Origin: Rhodospirillaceae bacterium
GTDB lineage: Bacteria > Pseudomonadota > Alphaproteobacteria > MPNO01 > UBA830
Reading direction: 5' to 3'
DNA length: 37,038 nucleotides
Assembly: GCA_002689465.1 (NCBI GenBank)
Contig: NZGJ01000012.1
Location: forward strand, 2,270 to 39,307
Shown here: positions 25,745 through 34,938 of the stretch, piece by piece
Numbering within the stretch: the stretch's first letter is position 1
Layout: the number at the start of each line of letters is the position of its first letter
Notes under the pieces: generated by a model
Database searches by the model: none
What the model saw: only the letters and a program-made list of their open reading frames with translations
What the model was told of the DNA's origin: nothing
Program-made: the position numbers and the translations under genes

Positions 25745-26821
25745 CTATCCGATAAGACGGTCGATTACCTTTGCGGTATAATCAACCATCGGAATGATGC
25801 GCGCGTAATTCAACCTCGTTGGGCCTATGACCCCGATCGCTCCGATGATCGTCTGGCTATCGCCTTTGAAGGGCGCTACCACCATGGAACATCCAGCTTG
25901 GTCGAACAGCGTGTTTTCTGCACCGATAAAAATTTGAACGCCATCCGCAATATCGGTGACATCTAGCAACTTTACCAGAAGTTCCTCGGTCTCCAGCGCC
26001 TGGAATAGCCCACGCACGCGTTCGAGATCTTGAGTGGCCGATACTTCATCTAGCAGCCGCGACTGGCCTTTAACAATCAGGGTACCGCCGAAACTTCCTG
26101 TGTTACCGGCCGGGCCTGCGCCAGACCACGCCGCCAGTCCCGCATCAATGAGGTTGGCGGTAATTTGGTCGATTTCCGCGCGTCGTTGTTCAATTTCAAG
26201 CCCGACGGCACGCCGCGCTCCATCGATCGTTTTGCCTGCAAGCCGCGAGTTGAGGTAGTTTCCGGCCTGAACCAGCGCCGCGGGTGGTGTGCCTGGCGGC
26301 ATGTTGATGACCCTGTTCTCCACAAAACCATCATCGGTGACCAAAACTGCGAGAACCTGACCGTCGCCTAAATTGACGAATTCAATATGTTTGAGCGGCC
26401 GCGCGGTCTTAGGTGCGACCACAAGTCCAGCGCACTGTGCGAGCCCTGAAAGTAGCGATGTGGCTTCGCTCAGCGCTTCGTTCAAATTTGTACCGCGGGT
26501 GATGCAGCGCGCTTCGATGTTTTCGCGGTCTTCTGCACTCAGGTCGCCGATTTCGAGCAATCCGTCGACAAATAGCCGAAGCCCGGCATCGGTCGGCAGG
26601 CGCCCCGCAGATCTATGGGGTGCGTAAAGCAGGCCCATATCTTCGAGGTCGGCCATTACATTTCGGATTGTTGCCGGCGACACCGGCACCTTAAGGCGGC
26701 GCGAAAGTGTGCGCGAGCCGACGGGATCGCCATCAGCAACATAAGCCTCGACGATTTCTCGAAAAACCTCGCGTGAACGGTCGTTTAGTTCGCTAATTAT
26801 GGTGGAATTCGGAATGTTCAT
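25745..26821 (-). CDS. hrcA: Heat-inducible transcription repressor HrcA
   Basis: HrcA represses groESL or dnaK genes by binding the CIRCE element and is kept active by GroEL. The 358 residues have an N-terminal winged helix (LKVPVSPATIRNVMADLEDMG), a GAF-like middle and the C-terminal GAIGVIGPTRLNYARIIPMVDYTA. ATG 26821 is chosen over an upstream in-frame extension to 26872 because a promoter-like TTGACA lies inside that extension and GGTGA is six bases upstream of ATG. No full CIRCE site is visible in this window, so its target is probably elsewhere (groESL). Confidence 0.96.
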   Translation of the reverse strand: MNIPNSTIISELNDRSREVFREIVEAYVADGDPVGSRTLSRRLKVPVSPATIRNVMADLEDMGLLYAPHRSAGRLPTDAGLRLFVDGLLEIGDLSAEDRENIEARCITRGTNLNEALSEATSLLSGLAQCAGLVVAPKTARPLKHIEFVNLGDGQVLAVLVTDDGFVENRVINMPPGTPPAALVQAGNYLNSRLAGKTIDGARRAVGLEIEQRRAEIDQITANLIDAGLAAWSGAGPAGNTGSFGGTLIVKGQSRLLDEVSATQDLERVRGLFQALETEELLVKLLDVTDIADGVQIFIGAENTLFDQAGCSMVVAPFKGDSQTIIGAIGVIGPTRLNYARIIPMVDYTAKVIDRLIG

Positions 26822-26844
26822 TCTATTCACCGAAATGTTCCCGA

Positions 26845-26872
26845 AATCTAGTGTTGGTCCGGGTTTTGTCAA
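26845..26872 (-). promoter_or_regulatory. Candidate promoter of hrcA-grpE
   Basis: On the minus strand, a perfect TTGACA (26872-26867) and TAGATT (26850-26845) are 16 bases apart. Transcription would start about 15-20 bases before the hrcA ATG. The 168-base gap is shared with the divergent rph. Confidence 0.5.
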
Positions 26873-26989
26873 TCGGATGATTTTCCGACCTAAATCCGGC
26901 GGCGGTCCTCGTCCAAGATTTAATAGATCGCTTTACGCCACGCCCGAGCTTAGATAGCTTGCAAGGACTTTTCGAAATAGGAGAAAAAT

Positions 26990-27706
26990 ATGCGCCCGTC
27001 CGGCCGCTCCCCCGAACAAATGCGATCCGTGAAGCTGGAAACCGGGTTTAGCTCTTATGCCGAGGGCTCATGCCTGACGAAATTCGGTGACACGCATGTG
27101 CTGTGTAACGCAACCGTTGAAGAGCGCGTGCCGCCATGGATGCGAAATTCGGGCCGGGGCTGGGTGACAGCTGAGTACGGTATGCTGCCGCGCTCGACCC
27201 ATCAGCGCACCGACCGTGAGGCTGCCCGAGGTAAACAATCCGGTAGAACACAGGAAATCCAGCGCCTGATCGGCCGTTCGCTGCGCGCTGTGGTCGACCT
27301 TCAAGCCCTTGGCGAACGCCAGGTTCGACTCGATTGTGACGTTATCCAGGCGGATGGAGGCACTCGGACGGCCTCTATCACCGGCGCATATGTTGCTCTC
27401 AAACTGGCGATGGCTGGCCTGATCCGCTCCGGCGCATTGTCTGCCGATCCAGTTGAAGGTTCGGTTGCTGCCATATCCTGTGGTATTTACATGGGAACGC
27501 CGGTGCTTGATCTGGACTATCCTGAGGATTCACATGCCGAGGCGGATGCCAATTTCGTTTTGACCGGCACCGGAGGTATCGTTGAAATCCAGGGAACCGC
27601 GGAGGCCGCCCCGTTTTCTGAAGAGGCCTTCCAGCAGCTGATGGAGCTCGCCAAGAAAGGCATTGGCGAGCTTACGACTGCGCAGAATATGGCTCTTGCC
27701 AACTGA
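26990..27706 (+). CDS. rph: Ribonuclease PH
   Basis: RNase PH trims tRNA 3' ends by phosphorolysis. The 238 residues contain the RNase PH signature [36 protein letters not shown], including the phosphate-site Arg pair. [18 protein letters not shown] and the C-terminal [12 protein letters not shown] also match. AGGAG lies eight bases before the ATG. It is divergent from hrcA, a common arrangement in this group, and leads the rph-rdgB-hemW operon. Confidence 0.97.
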   Translation: MRPSGRSPEQMRSVKLETGFSSYAEGSCLTKFGDTHVLCNATVEERVPPWMRNSGRGWVTAEYGMLPRSTHQRTDREAARGKQSGRTQEIQRLIGRSLRAVVDLQALGERQVRLDCDVIQADGGTRTASITGAYVALKLAMAGLIRSGALSADPVEGSVAAISCGIYMGTPVLDLDYPEDSHAEADANFVLTGTGGIVEIQGTAEAAPFSEEAFQQLMELAKKGIGELTTAQNMALAN

Positions 27707-27707
27707 T

Positions 27708-28313
27708 ATGGCGCGCCGGCTCACTGAAAAACGGCTTGTAATTGCGAGCCATAACCCTGGAAAAGTTCGGGAGATTAGCGAGCTGCTGAGACCCCGGCAG
27801 ATCGAAGTGGTTTCGGCATCAGAACTAAATCTGCTCGAACCCGAAGAAACTGGCAACAGCTTCGTTGCAAATGCCAAACTAAAGGCCGATGCGGCAGCCC
27901 TCGCTACGAAACTTCCGGCTTTGGCCGACGATTCTGGAATGGCGGTGCATGGGCTCGAGGGCGCGCCGGGGATCTACTCTGCGCGGTGGGGTGGTCCCGA
28001 CAAAAATTTCGACGTTGCGATGGCCCGGGTAAACGATGAGCTTGGCGATAACCCTGACCGTACCGCGCGGTTTGTATGTGCCCTTGCCCTGACATGGCCT
28101 GACGGGCATTGCGAGGTTTTCGAGGGCGAAGTGGCAGGCACACTGGTTTGGCCGCCTCGCGGTGAAAAGGGATTTGGCTACGACCCAATGTTTCTTGCTA
28201 ATGGCGATGCTGGAACCTACGGAGAGATAGACCCCGTGGACAAGCATGCTGGCAGCCACAGAGCCGCAGCCTTTGAAATGTTGGTCGAGGCCTGCTTTCC
28301 GCCGGCTCTGTGA
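27708..28313 (+). CDS. rdgB: XTP/dITP (Ham1-type) pyrophosphatase RdgB
   Basis: RdgB removes deaminated purine nucleotides from the pool. The 201 residues carry [10 protein letters not shown] (substrate loop), [22 protein letters not shown] with the catalytic acidic residues, GFGYDPMF and SHRAAAFE. The ATG at 27708 is one base after the rph stop codon, so the genes are coupled; the in-frame start at 27663 lies inside rph. With Maf it makes two nucleotide-sanitising enzymes in the window. Confidence 0.96.
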   Translation: MARRLTEKRLVIASHNPGKVREISELLRPRQIEVVSASELNLLEPEETGNSFVANAKLKADAAALATKLPALADDSGMAVHGLEGAPGIYSARWGGPDKNFDVAMARVNDELGDNPDRTARFVCALALTWPDGHCEVFEGEVAGTLVWPPRGEKGFGYDPMFLANGDAGTYGEIDPVDKHAGSHRAAAFEMLVEACFPPAL

Positions 28314-28316
28314 GTA

Positions 28317-29501
28317 ATGAGTGAAGGGGTAATTCCAAGACCTGTGACTGTGCCAGGCGGTTTTGGCCTATATATTCACTGGCCGTTTTGCGCGACCAAA
28401 TGCCCCTATTGCGATTTTAATTCCCACGTTGTCGATAACGTCGACGACCAGGGATGGCAGAGAAGTCTTTTGTTAGAGCTCAGGCATTACGGTTTTCAAA
28501 CAAAAGGCCGTCGGCTTGACAGCGTATTCTTTGGCGGCGGGACGCCATCGCTTATGCCGCCGGCAATCGTTGGAGCGTTGTTGGGCCGCCTGTCCCATTA
28601 TTGGTCGGTACCCGACGACCTCGAGGTGACCTTGGAAGCCAATCCGTCTTCTATAGAGGCAGGTAAATTCGCCGAGTTCCGGGCAGCAGGTGTGAACCGT
28701 GTATCCGTCGGTGTCCAGTCATTCGATGATCGAGCACTTAAATTTCTCGGCCGGACGCATAGCTCGAAGGAGGCAATGCAGGCTATTACCATAGCGGAAC
28801 AGTGCTTCGATCGGGTCTCTTTCGACCTTATTTACGGGTTGCCTGATCAGAGCCTTGATGCGTGGGCATCGGAGCTCGCAAATGCCTTGGTGCGCGGGAC
28901 CGGTCATCTTTCCCTATACCAGCTGACTATTGAGAAAGGCACCCCTTTCTATGCCGACCATAGAAAGGGGAGTTTTTTGCTTCCAGATGACGATTTATCA
29001 GCCGATTTGTATGAATTAACGAGGATTTTGACCAAAAACGCGGGCTTAGAGGCGTATGAAGTTTCAAATTACGCGGTTGCGATGCATGAGAGCCGCCACA
29101 ACCTGATTTATTGGCAGGGGGGAGACTATATCGGAATCGGGCCTGGGGCACATGGGCGGCTCACAGTGGGCGGTGAACGTCTCCGCACAGAGCAAGTACC
29201 AAGCCCTGCTGGTTGGTTAACGGCAGTTGCCCGCGACGGTCATGCGACCAGGCTCAGTGAGCCGATCAAAATGTTCGAGCAGGCGGAAGAATACATCATG
29301 ATGGGATTGCGGCTTTCTGAAGGGATCGACCGTGCGCAGTTTGAGGAGATTGTTGGCCAGTCACTGGATGACTGCATCGACGGGGCGCAAGCCGCCGCCT
29401 TCTGTGAAGCAGGCTTGCTAGAGGCGGATACACGTGGCATACGCGCTACAGATGCCGGCATTCAGCGTTTAAACCCGATCATCAGTGCATTGATGCTTTG
29501 A
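28317..29501 (+). CDS. hemW: Radical SAM family haem chaperone HemW
   Basis: The 394-residue protein has the radical SAM cluster motif C25-x3-C29-x2-C32 in HWPFCATKCPYCDF. FFGGGTPSLMP, VSVGVQSFDD, the YGLPDQS region and the HNLIYWQGGDYIGIGPGAHG motif follow. These place it in the HemW branch, which lacks the extra features of coproporphyrinogen dehydrogenase HemN and delivers haem to target proteins. ATG 28317 lies three bases after the rdgB stop. It converges on the LpoA-like gene with 26 bases between. Confidence 0.94.
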   Translation: MSEGVIPRPVTVPGGFGLYIHWPFCATKCPYCDFNSHVVDNVDDQGWQRSLLLELRHYGFQTKGRRLDSVFFGGGTPSLMPPAIVGALLGRLSHYWSVPDDLEVTLEANPSSIEAGKFAEFRAAGVNRVSVGVQSFDDRALKFLGRTHSSKEAMQAITIAEQCFDRVSFDLIYGLPDQSLDAWASELANALVRGTGHLSLYQLTIEKGTPFYADHRKGSFLLPDDDLSADLYELTRILTKNAGLEAYEVSNYAVAMHESRHNLIYWQGGDYIGIGPGAHGRLTVGGERLRTEQVPSPAGWLTAVARDGHATRLSEPIKMFEQAEEYIMMGLRLSEGIDRAQFEEIVGQSLDDCIDGAQAAAFCEAGLLEADTRGIRATDAGIQRLNPIISALML

Positions 29502-29527
29502 TCCTTACTGATCCTGTCTAAATTTGG

Positions 29528-30910
29528 CTAGTTTTCCCGTAATTTGAAGTTTTTTAGCGCCTGATCTATCATTTTGCTCCCGCCCGGGGTCACTTCCCGC
29601 ACTTCAAGGCCGCGTTCGGATAACCCGTTCGGTAAAAACCTGAAAAGCCCGCTGATCCCGGCAAAACCGGTTGGTGACGTTAGGGTAGCTTTGTCATATT
29701 TGGCGCCGCCTTCTTGGGAGCTGAGAATGGCCGCCAAGGCGACCAAATCGTAGGCATTTGCCCCAAGGGGATGGGGCTCTTTTTCATATATGGCCCGAAA
29801 ATTACGGGCGAAATCATTATCTCTTGCCGCTGGGGGTGTGGCAAACCATCCACCCACTAGTGCGGGTTCCCTTCCCGTGCCTTCTGCGGCCCAGCTTGCC
29901 AGCCCCAATAGCCGCACCCGTTTCGTGTCGATATCAAAATTACCCAGTTGAGCCGCCATCTTCAAGAGATCCTCCCCGCTGGTCGCCACAACAAGGGCAT
30001 CAAAAGATACGGGGCCAAGCGTATCGAGAATTTTAAGTCGTGCTAGCGCTCGTTTCGAAACTTCATCCTGGCGCTTGGCCAGCGCCCTTTTCTGTTTCAA
30101 AAGCGCCGCACGCCGAACATCGTAATTACCAATGGTGTGTACGGCGCGCGCGATGTCATCGGTCGCCGGGCCGAATTTTTCGCTACGAACGATCGCGATT
30201 CTTGCTTTCCCGGCTGCCCGACGAGCCGTTTCCAGAACCCGGTCCCCAAACGCTCCACGGGGCGTCAAAACTCCAAGTTGTCGAACACCACGCTGGGCCG
30301 CATAGGATATGACGCGCTCAATCTGGGACTCTGGAGATAGACCGGACAAATAAACTCCGGGTTCGGCCACCAAACGGTTATTCGAAAAGGCCAACATATT
30401 CAGCCCTGCGTTGCGGACAATCGGCGCAGCACCTAATACAGCGGCTGAATATATTGGCCCGATTACCAGTTTCACACCGTCCGCAACAGCCCTCTCCGCG
30501 GCATTCGCCGCCCCTTGGCCAGTCGCCGCAGTATCATAGGGACGCAGTTCGAAATCACTATCCGCCAACTCAAAAAAGGCAAGTTTAGCGGCATCGAGGA
30601 CGGCCCGTCCAAGCTCTGCTCTCCCTCCGCTAAGAGGCAGCAGGATGGCAACGCGTGTGCGGTTCTCAATGCCGGCGGGGGGGGTCAGCTTTACTCTTGG
30701 CGGTGCCTGTTCGGTCGTTGCCCCCCGGTTAAGCTCCGCCGCAAGTGGTGCCGCGCTCGGTAACGGAAGTTGGAGGCGGCTTGGGACGTTGGCCTCCATC
30801 AAAGGCGCAGCTTCTGGCTTGTTACGTCCTTCACCGATTACTGTATTCTTGCAGGCAGTGAGGAAAAGAGCTGTTGCAAGAGCTAGGGCAATCTCTGAAT
30901 ATAGTCTCAT
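29528..30910 (-). CDS. LpoA/YraM-like lipoprotein, penicillin-binding protein activator
   Basis: The 460 residues start with a lipoprotein signal peptide ending in LTAC (Cys20 is the lipidation site). A low-complexity Pro/Ala linker comes next, then a periplasmic-binding-protein-like domain (VAILLPLSGGRAELGRAVLDAAKLA; LVIGPIYSAAVL). This is the LpoA family, an outer-membrane activator of PBP1A in E. coli. Family members in alphaproteobacteria usually sit beside rsmI, as here. The start codon is two bases from an alternative rsmI start on the other strand. Confidence 0.9.
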   Translation of the reverse strand: MRLYSEIALALATALFLTACKNTVIGEGRNKPEAAPLMEANVPSRLQLPLPSAAPLAAELNRGATTEQAPPRVKLTPPAGIENRTRVAILLPLSGGRAELGRAVLDAAKLAFFELADSDFELRPYDTAATGQGAANAAERAVADGVKLVIGPIYSAAVLGAAPIVRNAGLNMLAFSNNRLVAEPGVYLSGLSPESQIERVISYAAQRGVRQLGVLTPRGAFGDRVLETARRAAGKARIAIVRSEKFGPATDDIARAVHTIGNYDVRRAALLKQKRALAKRQDEVSKRALARLKILDTLGPVSFDALVVATSGEDLLKMAAQLGNFDIDTKRVRLLGLASWAAEGTGREPALVGGWFATPPAARDNDFARNFRAIYEKEPHPLGANAYDLVALAAILSSQEGGAKYDKATLTSPTGFAGISGLFRFLPNGLSERGLEVREVTPGGSKMIDQALKNFKLREN

Positions 30911-30945
30911 AAATGGATCCGTTTTCTGACGAAATGAAGGACGAT

Positions 30946-31854
30946 ATGAATGCCGGGGCGCAGCCTACCGATGGCCCTCGGCCAAGTAAACGCCGCGGAG
31001 CACTTGCCACGTTACCTACGGGCCTATACTTGGTCGCAACGCCTATCGGAAATCTCGGAGATCTGTCTCCGCGCGCCATCGATATCCTCGATGCCGCCGA
31101 TATTATCGCCTGCGAGGACACGCGTGTAACTGGCAAGCTGCTCAAACACCACGGTGTCGAGACCCCGATGGTTCCATATCACGATCACAGCTCTTCCAGA
31201 GCGCGCATCGGTATTATCGAGCGCCTCAAAAGTGGCAAAGCCGTGGCACTTGTGTCGGATGCCGGCACGCCCCTCATATCTGATCCGGGCTACCGCCTAG
31301 TTCGCGATACCATCGATGCCGATATTCATGTTACAGCCGCCCCCGGCCCTTCCTCGCCGATGACGGCGCTTGTTCTGTCCGGCCTGCCGACGGATAGATT
31401 TTTGTTTGCGGGTTATTTGCCGACAAAAGACAAGGCGCGTCGCGACACGCTATCGGAATTTGCTTCGCTGCAGGCCACCCTTATATTTCTCGAATCCCCG
31501 AAACGCCTTGCTGCTTCAATTTCCGCTATGGCTGACGTTCTGGGCGATCGTCCTGCCGCAGTTGCCCGCGAGATGACCAAGCTCCATGAGCAGGTGCGTC
31601 GCGGAGGTCTTCGCGACCTAAAAGAGGTTTACGCCAACATACCGGCGCCGAGGGGTGAGGCGGTCGTCGTTATCGGCCCGCTTGATGATGCGAATACCAC
31701 AATCGTTGATCTCGATTCGATACTTGCTGATGCCCTCGAAATTATGAGTGTCCGCGATGCCGCCGAAACAGTCGCTACGGCCACTGGGCTTGCGCGGAAA
31801 AAAGTCTATGCTAGGGCACTCGTACTTGGCCGCTCACAACCCTCTTTATCATAG
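30946..31854 (+). CDS. rsmI: 16S rRNA (cytidine(1402)-2'-O)-methyltransferase RsmI
   Basis: RsmI methylates the ribose of C1402 in the ribosomal P-site. It is a tetrapyrrole-methylase-fold enzyme of 302 residues. GLYLVATPIGNLGDLSPRA, ACEDTRVTGKLL, VALVSDAGTPLISDPGYRLV and AAPGPSSPMTALVLSGLP match the family. Two starts fit: ATG 30946 with AAGGA four bases upstream, or ATG 30913, which would leave only two bases to the divergent lpoA-like start. I prefer 30946. It probably leads a run through the BON protein to gshB. Confidence 0.93.
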   Translation: MNAGAQPTDGPRPSKRRGALATLPTGLYLVATPIGNLGDLSPRAIDILDAADIIACEDTRVTGKLLKHHGVETPMVPYHDHSSSRARIGIIERLKSGKAVALVSDAGTPLISDPGYRLVRDTIDADIHVTAAPGPSSPMTALVLSGLPTDRFLFAGYLPTKDKARRDTLSEFASLQATLIFLESPKRLAASISAMADVLGDRPAAVAREMTKLHEQVRRGGLRDLKEVYANIPAPRGEAVVVIGPLDDANTTIVDLDSILADALEIMSVRDAAETVATATGLARKKVYARALVLGRSQPSLS

Positions 31855-31874
31855 GATCAATGAAACGCTGAGCG

Positions 31875-32071
31875 AATGACCCAATAGCTGCCAAGTATGT
31901 AAACGTATCGAGCAACAAGCGGCAGTCGCCGCGCGGTTGGCGCTTCCGCTCACAATCTAATATCTCCAATACTGTCGCTGGGGGAAACCGTTAGGAGTAA
32001 TTTTTCCTGCCGCTTGCAAAGACACCGCTATTGTCTTTGCCGAGTTCAGGGTTCCCCCGGGGGGCGCGTAA
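31875..32071 (+). pseudogene. Possible remnant of yraN (UPF0102 endonuclease-like)
   Basis: In many proteobacteria yraN follows rsmI. Here the 470 bases after rsmI hold no intact gene, but one frame after a TAA (31958-31960) reads YLQYCRWGKPLGVI and KDTAIVFAEFRVP. These line up with the YraN core pattern of an arginine-rich strand, GEID and TIVFVEVKAR. The key Asp of GEID and the Lys of VEVK are lost. The remaining 200 bases up to the BON gene show nothing. The match is by eye and partial. Confidence 0.4.
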
Positions 32072-32328
32072 TTGAATCTATCTCTCGGTATTAGCGCTCC
32101 AGCCCTTCTGGAGCTGCCCCAAACCGCTTGGCTAGTCATTGCCCGGCTCGCCTTTTGGCCTGATTAATGACAGCACCATAAAATCAGTGGTTGGAGTGAA
32201 TCGACCAATTAGACAGATTTCGTTATGGTTGAGATTTCCTAGCGCCAATTCTCCGGAGCAAGAGATACATGACCCCTAATTTTTGCGATTCCCCGATATC
32301 GTCTTCGAAAGTTCGCCGAGTATCTGCT

Positions 32329-32922
32329 ATGCGTAAGACGGCTGCTGCGGTCTCGGTTGCAATTTTGCTAGGCGCATCGTTACAGGGATGCGTCGGCGCC
32401 GTGGTGGGTGCGGGGGCTACGGCAGGTACCGCAGCCATGGAGGAGCGAGGCCTTTCGGGCGCGGCGAATGACACTGCGCTGCGTCTGCGCATAAATGCTC
32501 TGTTCTCCGATAGGGACGAGCGGCTTTGGCGCAATGTTGGGATGCAGGTTTATATGGGGCGGGTCCTGATGACCGGCACAGCAGAGACTGAGGCGATGCG
32601 GACAGAAGCCGTTAAGCTTGCCTGGTCGGCAAAGGGCGTCAAAGAGGTTATTAACGAAATACAGATTGAGGGATCGGCAGGCGCAAGTGGATTCGCACGT
32701 GACACCTGGATTTCGACGCAGCTAAAATCAGCGCTGCTGTTTGACAAGCGGATCTCGTCGATAAATTATTCGATCGAGACCACGGGAGGCACCGTATATC
32801 TTATCGGTCTTGCTCAGAACCAGGCAGAGCTTAATCGCGTGATGAATCACGCCCGCGGGCTGTCCTACGTCAAAAAAGTGATAAACTACGTTAAGATCAA
32901 GAGACCGCCTACTAACCGATAA
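32329..32922 (+). CDS. BON-domain outer-membrane/periplasmic lipoprotein (YraP/DolP-like)
   Basis: From ATG 32329 the 197 residues start with MRKTAAAVSVAILLGASLQGC, a lipoprotein signal with Cys21. A Gly/Ala-rich patch (VVGAGATAGTAA) comes next, then two BON domains at about 50-120 and 125-195 (GRVLMTGTAETEAMR and GGTVYLIGLAQNQAEL). BON proteins such as DolP bind anionic lipids and support envelope integrity. An upstream in-frame ATG at 32269 has GGAG ten bases before it and would lengthen the n-region; both starts are possible. It follows the rsmI/yraN position as in E. coli's yra cluster. Confidence 0.9.
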   Translation: MRKTAAAVSVAILLGASLQGCVGAVVGAGATAGTAAMEERGLSGAANDTALRLRINALFSDRDERLWRNVGMQVYMGRVLMTGTAETEAMRTEAVKLAWSAKGVKEVINEIQIEGSAGASGFARDTWISTQLKSALLFDKRISSINYSIETTGGTVYLIGLAQNQAELNRVMNHARGLSYVKKVINYVKIKRPPTNR

Positions 32923-32936
32923 CATTTCGAGGCATC

Positions 32937-33761
32937 GTGATACCGCGCGCTCAAGCAGAGGGAGTTCTCCGAGAGATCGGAACCCGTCCTGATGATAAAA
33001 TCGATCTTGCGGAGGGAGCGCTGGCGCTTGCTGCCCTCGATCGTCCTGGTGTCGCGCTCGATCGTTATCGGGATCATATTAAGCAGCTCGCACGAGAAGT
33101 GGGGCGCTCTCTGAGCAAAAGCCCTCCCACGCTTGTTGAGGCGCTGAACCGGATCATTTTTCAGTCTCATGGATATCGTGGCGATATGCTGACATATGAC
33201 GACATTCAAAACGCCAATCTGATGCGGGTCATCGATCGCAAAAAGGGTCTGCCCGTGGCGTTGGGAGTTTTGTATCTGCATGCCGCGCGCGCAAATGGGT
33301 TCGCGGCTAACGGGATCAATTTTCCGGGGCATTTCATGATCTGTATCGGTCAAGACGGCGCAAGGCGGATTATTGACCCCTTCAATGAAGGCGCTGAACG
33401 CTCCGCCGCAGATCTAAGACAACTTCTCAAGGCAATGGATGGAATGGAAGCCGAGCTCTCGCCAGACCACTATGCCGCGGTCAGTAATCGCGATATCCTT
33501 ATGCGGCTACAGAATAATATTAAGGCTCGCCACGAACGCGCTGGTCGGCGCGAAGATGCGCTGCGCGTCGTTGAGAGCATGTTGATGTTTGCGCCGGGTA
33601 GGATGTCGCTATGGCGAGAAGCCGGCGCGATCCATGCGCGGGTCGGCAATCTTGGCGCCGCGATTGATGCATTTCAGACCATTGTTGAGCGTGCCGATAC
33701 CGATGTTGAGCGTCATGACGCGGCCACTATTATTCAGAAACTCAGAGCGCGGCTGAACTAG
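32937..33761 (+). CDS. SirB1-family transglutaminase-like/TPR protein
   Basis: The 274 residues combine an N-terminal helical segment, a transglutaminase-like core ([27 protein letters not shown] and [15 protein letters not shown]) and a C-terminal tetratricopeptide-like helical part ([22 protein letters not shown]). The usual catalytic Cys is not conserved in this family and I see none at its place, so a non-enzymatic role is likely. The biological function is not settled. The start is GTG 32937 with GAGG five bases upstream, 14 bases after the BON gene. It is commonly found beside gshB-type genes. Confidence 0.88.
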   Translation: MIPRAQAEGVLREIGTRPDDKIDLAEGALALAALDRPGVALDRYRDHIKQLAREVGRSLSKSPPTLVEALNRIIFQSHGYRGDMLTYDDIQNANLMRVIDRKKGLPVALGVLYLHAARANGFAANGINFPGHFMICIGQDGARRIIDPFNEGAERSAADLRQLLKAMDGMEAELSPDHYAAVSNRDILMRLQNNIKARHERAGRREDALRVVESMLMFAPGRMSLWREAGAIHARVGNLGAAIDAFQTIVERADTDVERHDAATIIQKLRARLN

Positions 33762-33946
33762 GCTCTTTTCGCGTGAAGTTGCGCGTTAATTTGCTCCGAA
33801 TGTCATCTCCTCAGGCATCCTTGCTGCGGGGATCATCACACCTACTGGGCCGAGCGCCAACCCATCCGCCATTGATCCCGTGTCCTGCAGCGTGCAAAAA
33901 GGGATGTGGCAAGAATGGGCCGCGTCAATTACCGGAGAACCCGATC

Positions 33947-34903
33947 ATGAGCCTCGCCGTTGCCATACAGATGGACCACGTTTCGAGCATCAATATAGAT
34001 GCCGATTCCACCTTCATGCTGGCTATGGAGGCGCAGGACCGGGGCCACGGGTTATTTCACTACGAACCTAACGACCTAGTGTTCCGTGATGGACGGCTTT
34101 ATGCCATGGCTCAGCCGATGCAGGTGCGGCGTGAGAAGGGCGACCACTTTTCGTTGGGGGCGAGGGAATTGCTGGATCTTGCTGCGGTTGACGTGGTACT
34201 GATGCGTCAAGATCCGCCTTTCGACATGGCCTATATCACGGCAACGCACCTGCTTGAGCACGTCCATCCCGATACTCTGGTGGTCAACGACCCCAAAGAA
34301 GTGCGCAATGCACCCGAAAAGCTGTTCGTCACCCATTTTGACGGTCTACTGCCGGACACATTGATCACTTGCAACCGAGAGGCGATCGATGCGTTTCGCG
34401 CGGAGCACGGCGATATTATTGTTAAGCCGCTATTTGGTAATGGCGGGGCCGACGTCTTCCACATTACGCCGCAGGACGAAAATTTTGGTGCGCTGATTGA
34501 GATGTTCATCTCGAAATACCGCGAGCCGATAATTATCCAACGTTACCTGCCGGAGGTCCGCCAGGGCGACAAACGGATCATCTTGGTCGATGGCGAACCC
34601 GCAGGCGCGGTAGCGCGGATTCCGATGAAAGGTGATGCGCGCGCGAACTTTCATGCCGGCGGTGGGGCACAGAAAACTCGACTGACGAGTCGCGAACGCG
34701 ATATCTGCAGCCAAATCGCGCCGGCTTTGGTCGAACGTGGACTGACCTTTGTTGGCATAGACGTCATTGGAGACTACCTGACCGAAATCAACGTGACTTC
34801 GCCGACCGGCATCCTGGAGATCAATCGACTGGACAGCGTGCATGTCGAAAAAATGCTTTGGGATGCGATCGAGCGGCGCTATAGCGACGACCACTATCGC
34901 TGA
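33947..34903 (+). CDS. gshB: Glutathione synthase (ATP-grasp)
   Basis: GshB joins gamma-glutamylcysteine and glycine with ATP. The 318 residues have the family N-terminal [21 protein letters not shown] and a DPPFDMAYI motif. The ATP-grasp elements are [31 protein letters not shown] and the metal-binding [22 protein letters not shown] 33947 is chosen since GGAG is nine bases upstream and the family begins here; the frame is open from 33773 but those residues are non-conserved. gshA is not in the window. Glutathione therefore seems to be made, although two glutathione-using genes in the window are broken. Confidence 0.96.
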   Translation: MSLAVAIQMDHVSSINIDADSTFMLAMEAQDRGHGLFHYEPNDLVFRDGRLYAMAQPMQVRREKGDHFSLGARELLDLAAVDVVLMRQDPPFDMAYITATHLLEHVHPDTLVVNDPKEVRNAPEKLFVTHFDGLLPDTLITCNREAIDAFRAEHGDIIVKPLFGNGGADVFHITPQDENFGALIEMFISKYREPIIIQRYLPEVRQGDKRIILVDGEPAGAVARIPMKGDARANFHAGGGAQKTRLTSRERDICSQIAPALVERGLTFVGIDVIGDYLTEINVTSPTGILEINRLDSVHVEKMLWDAIERRYSDDHYR

Positions 34904-34938
34904 AAGATTCAGTCTGACCTCTGATCAGGAAAACCCTA

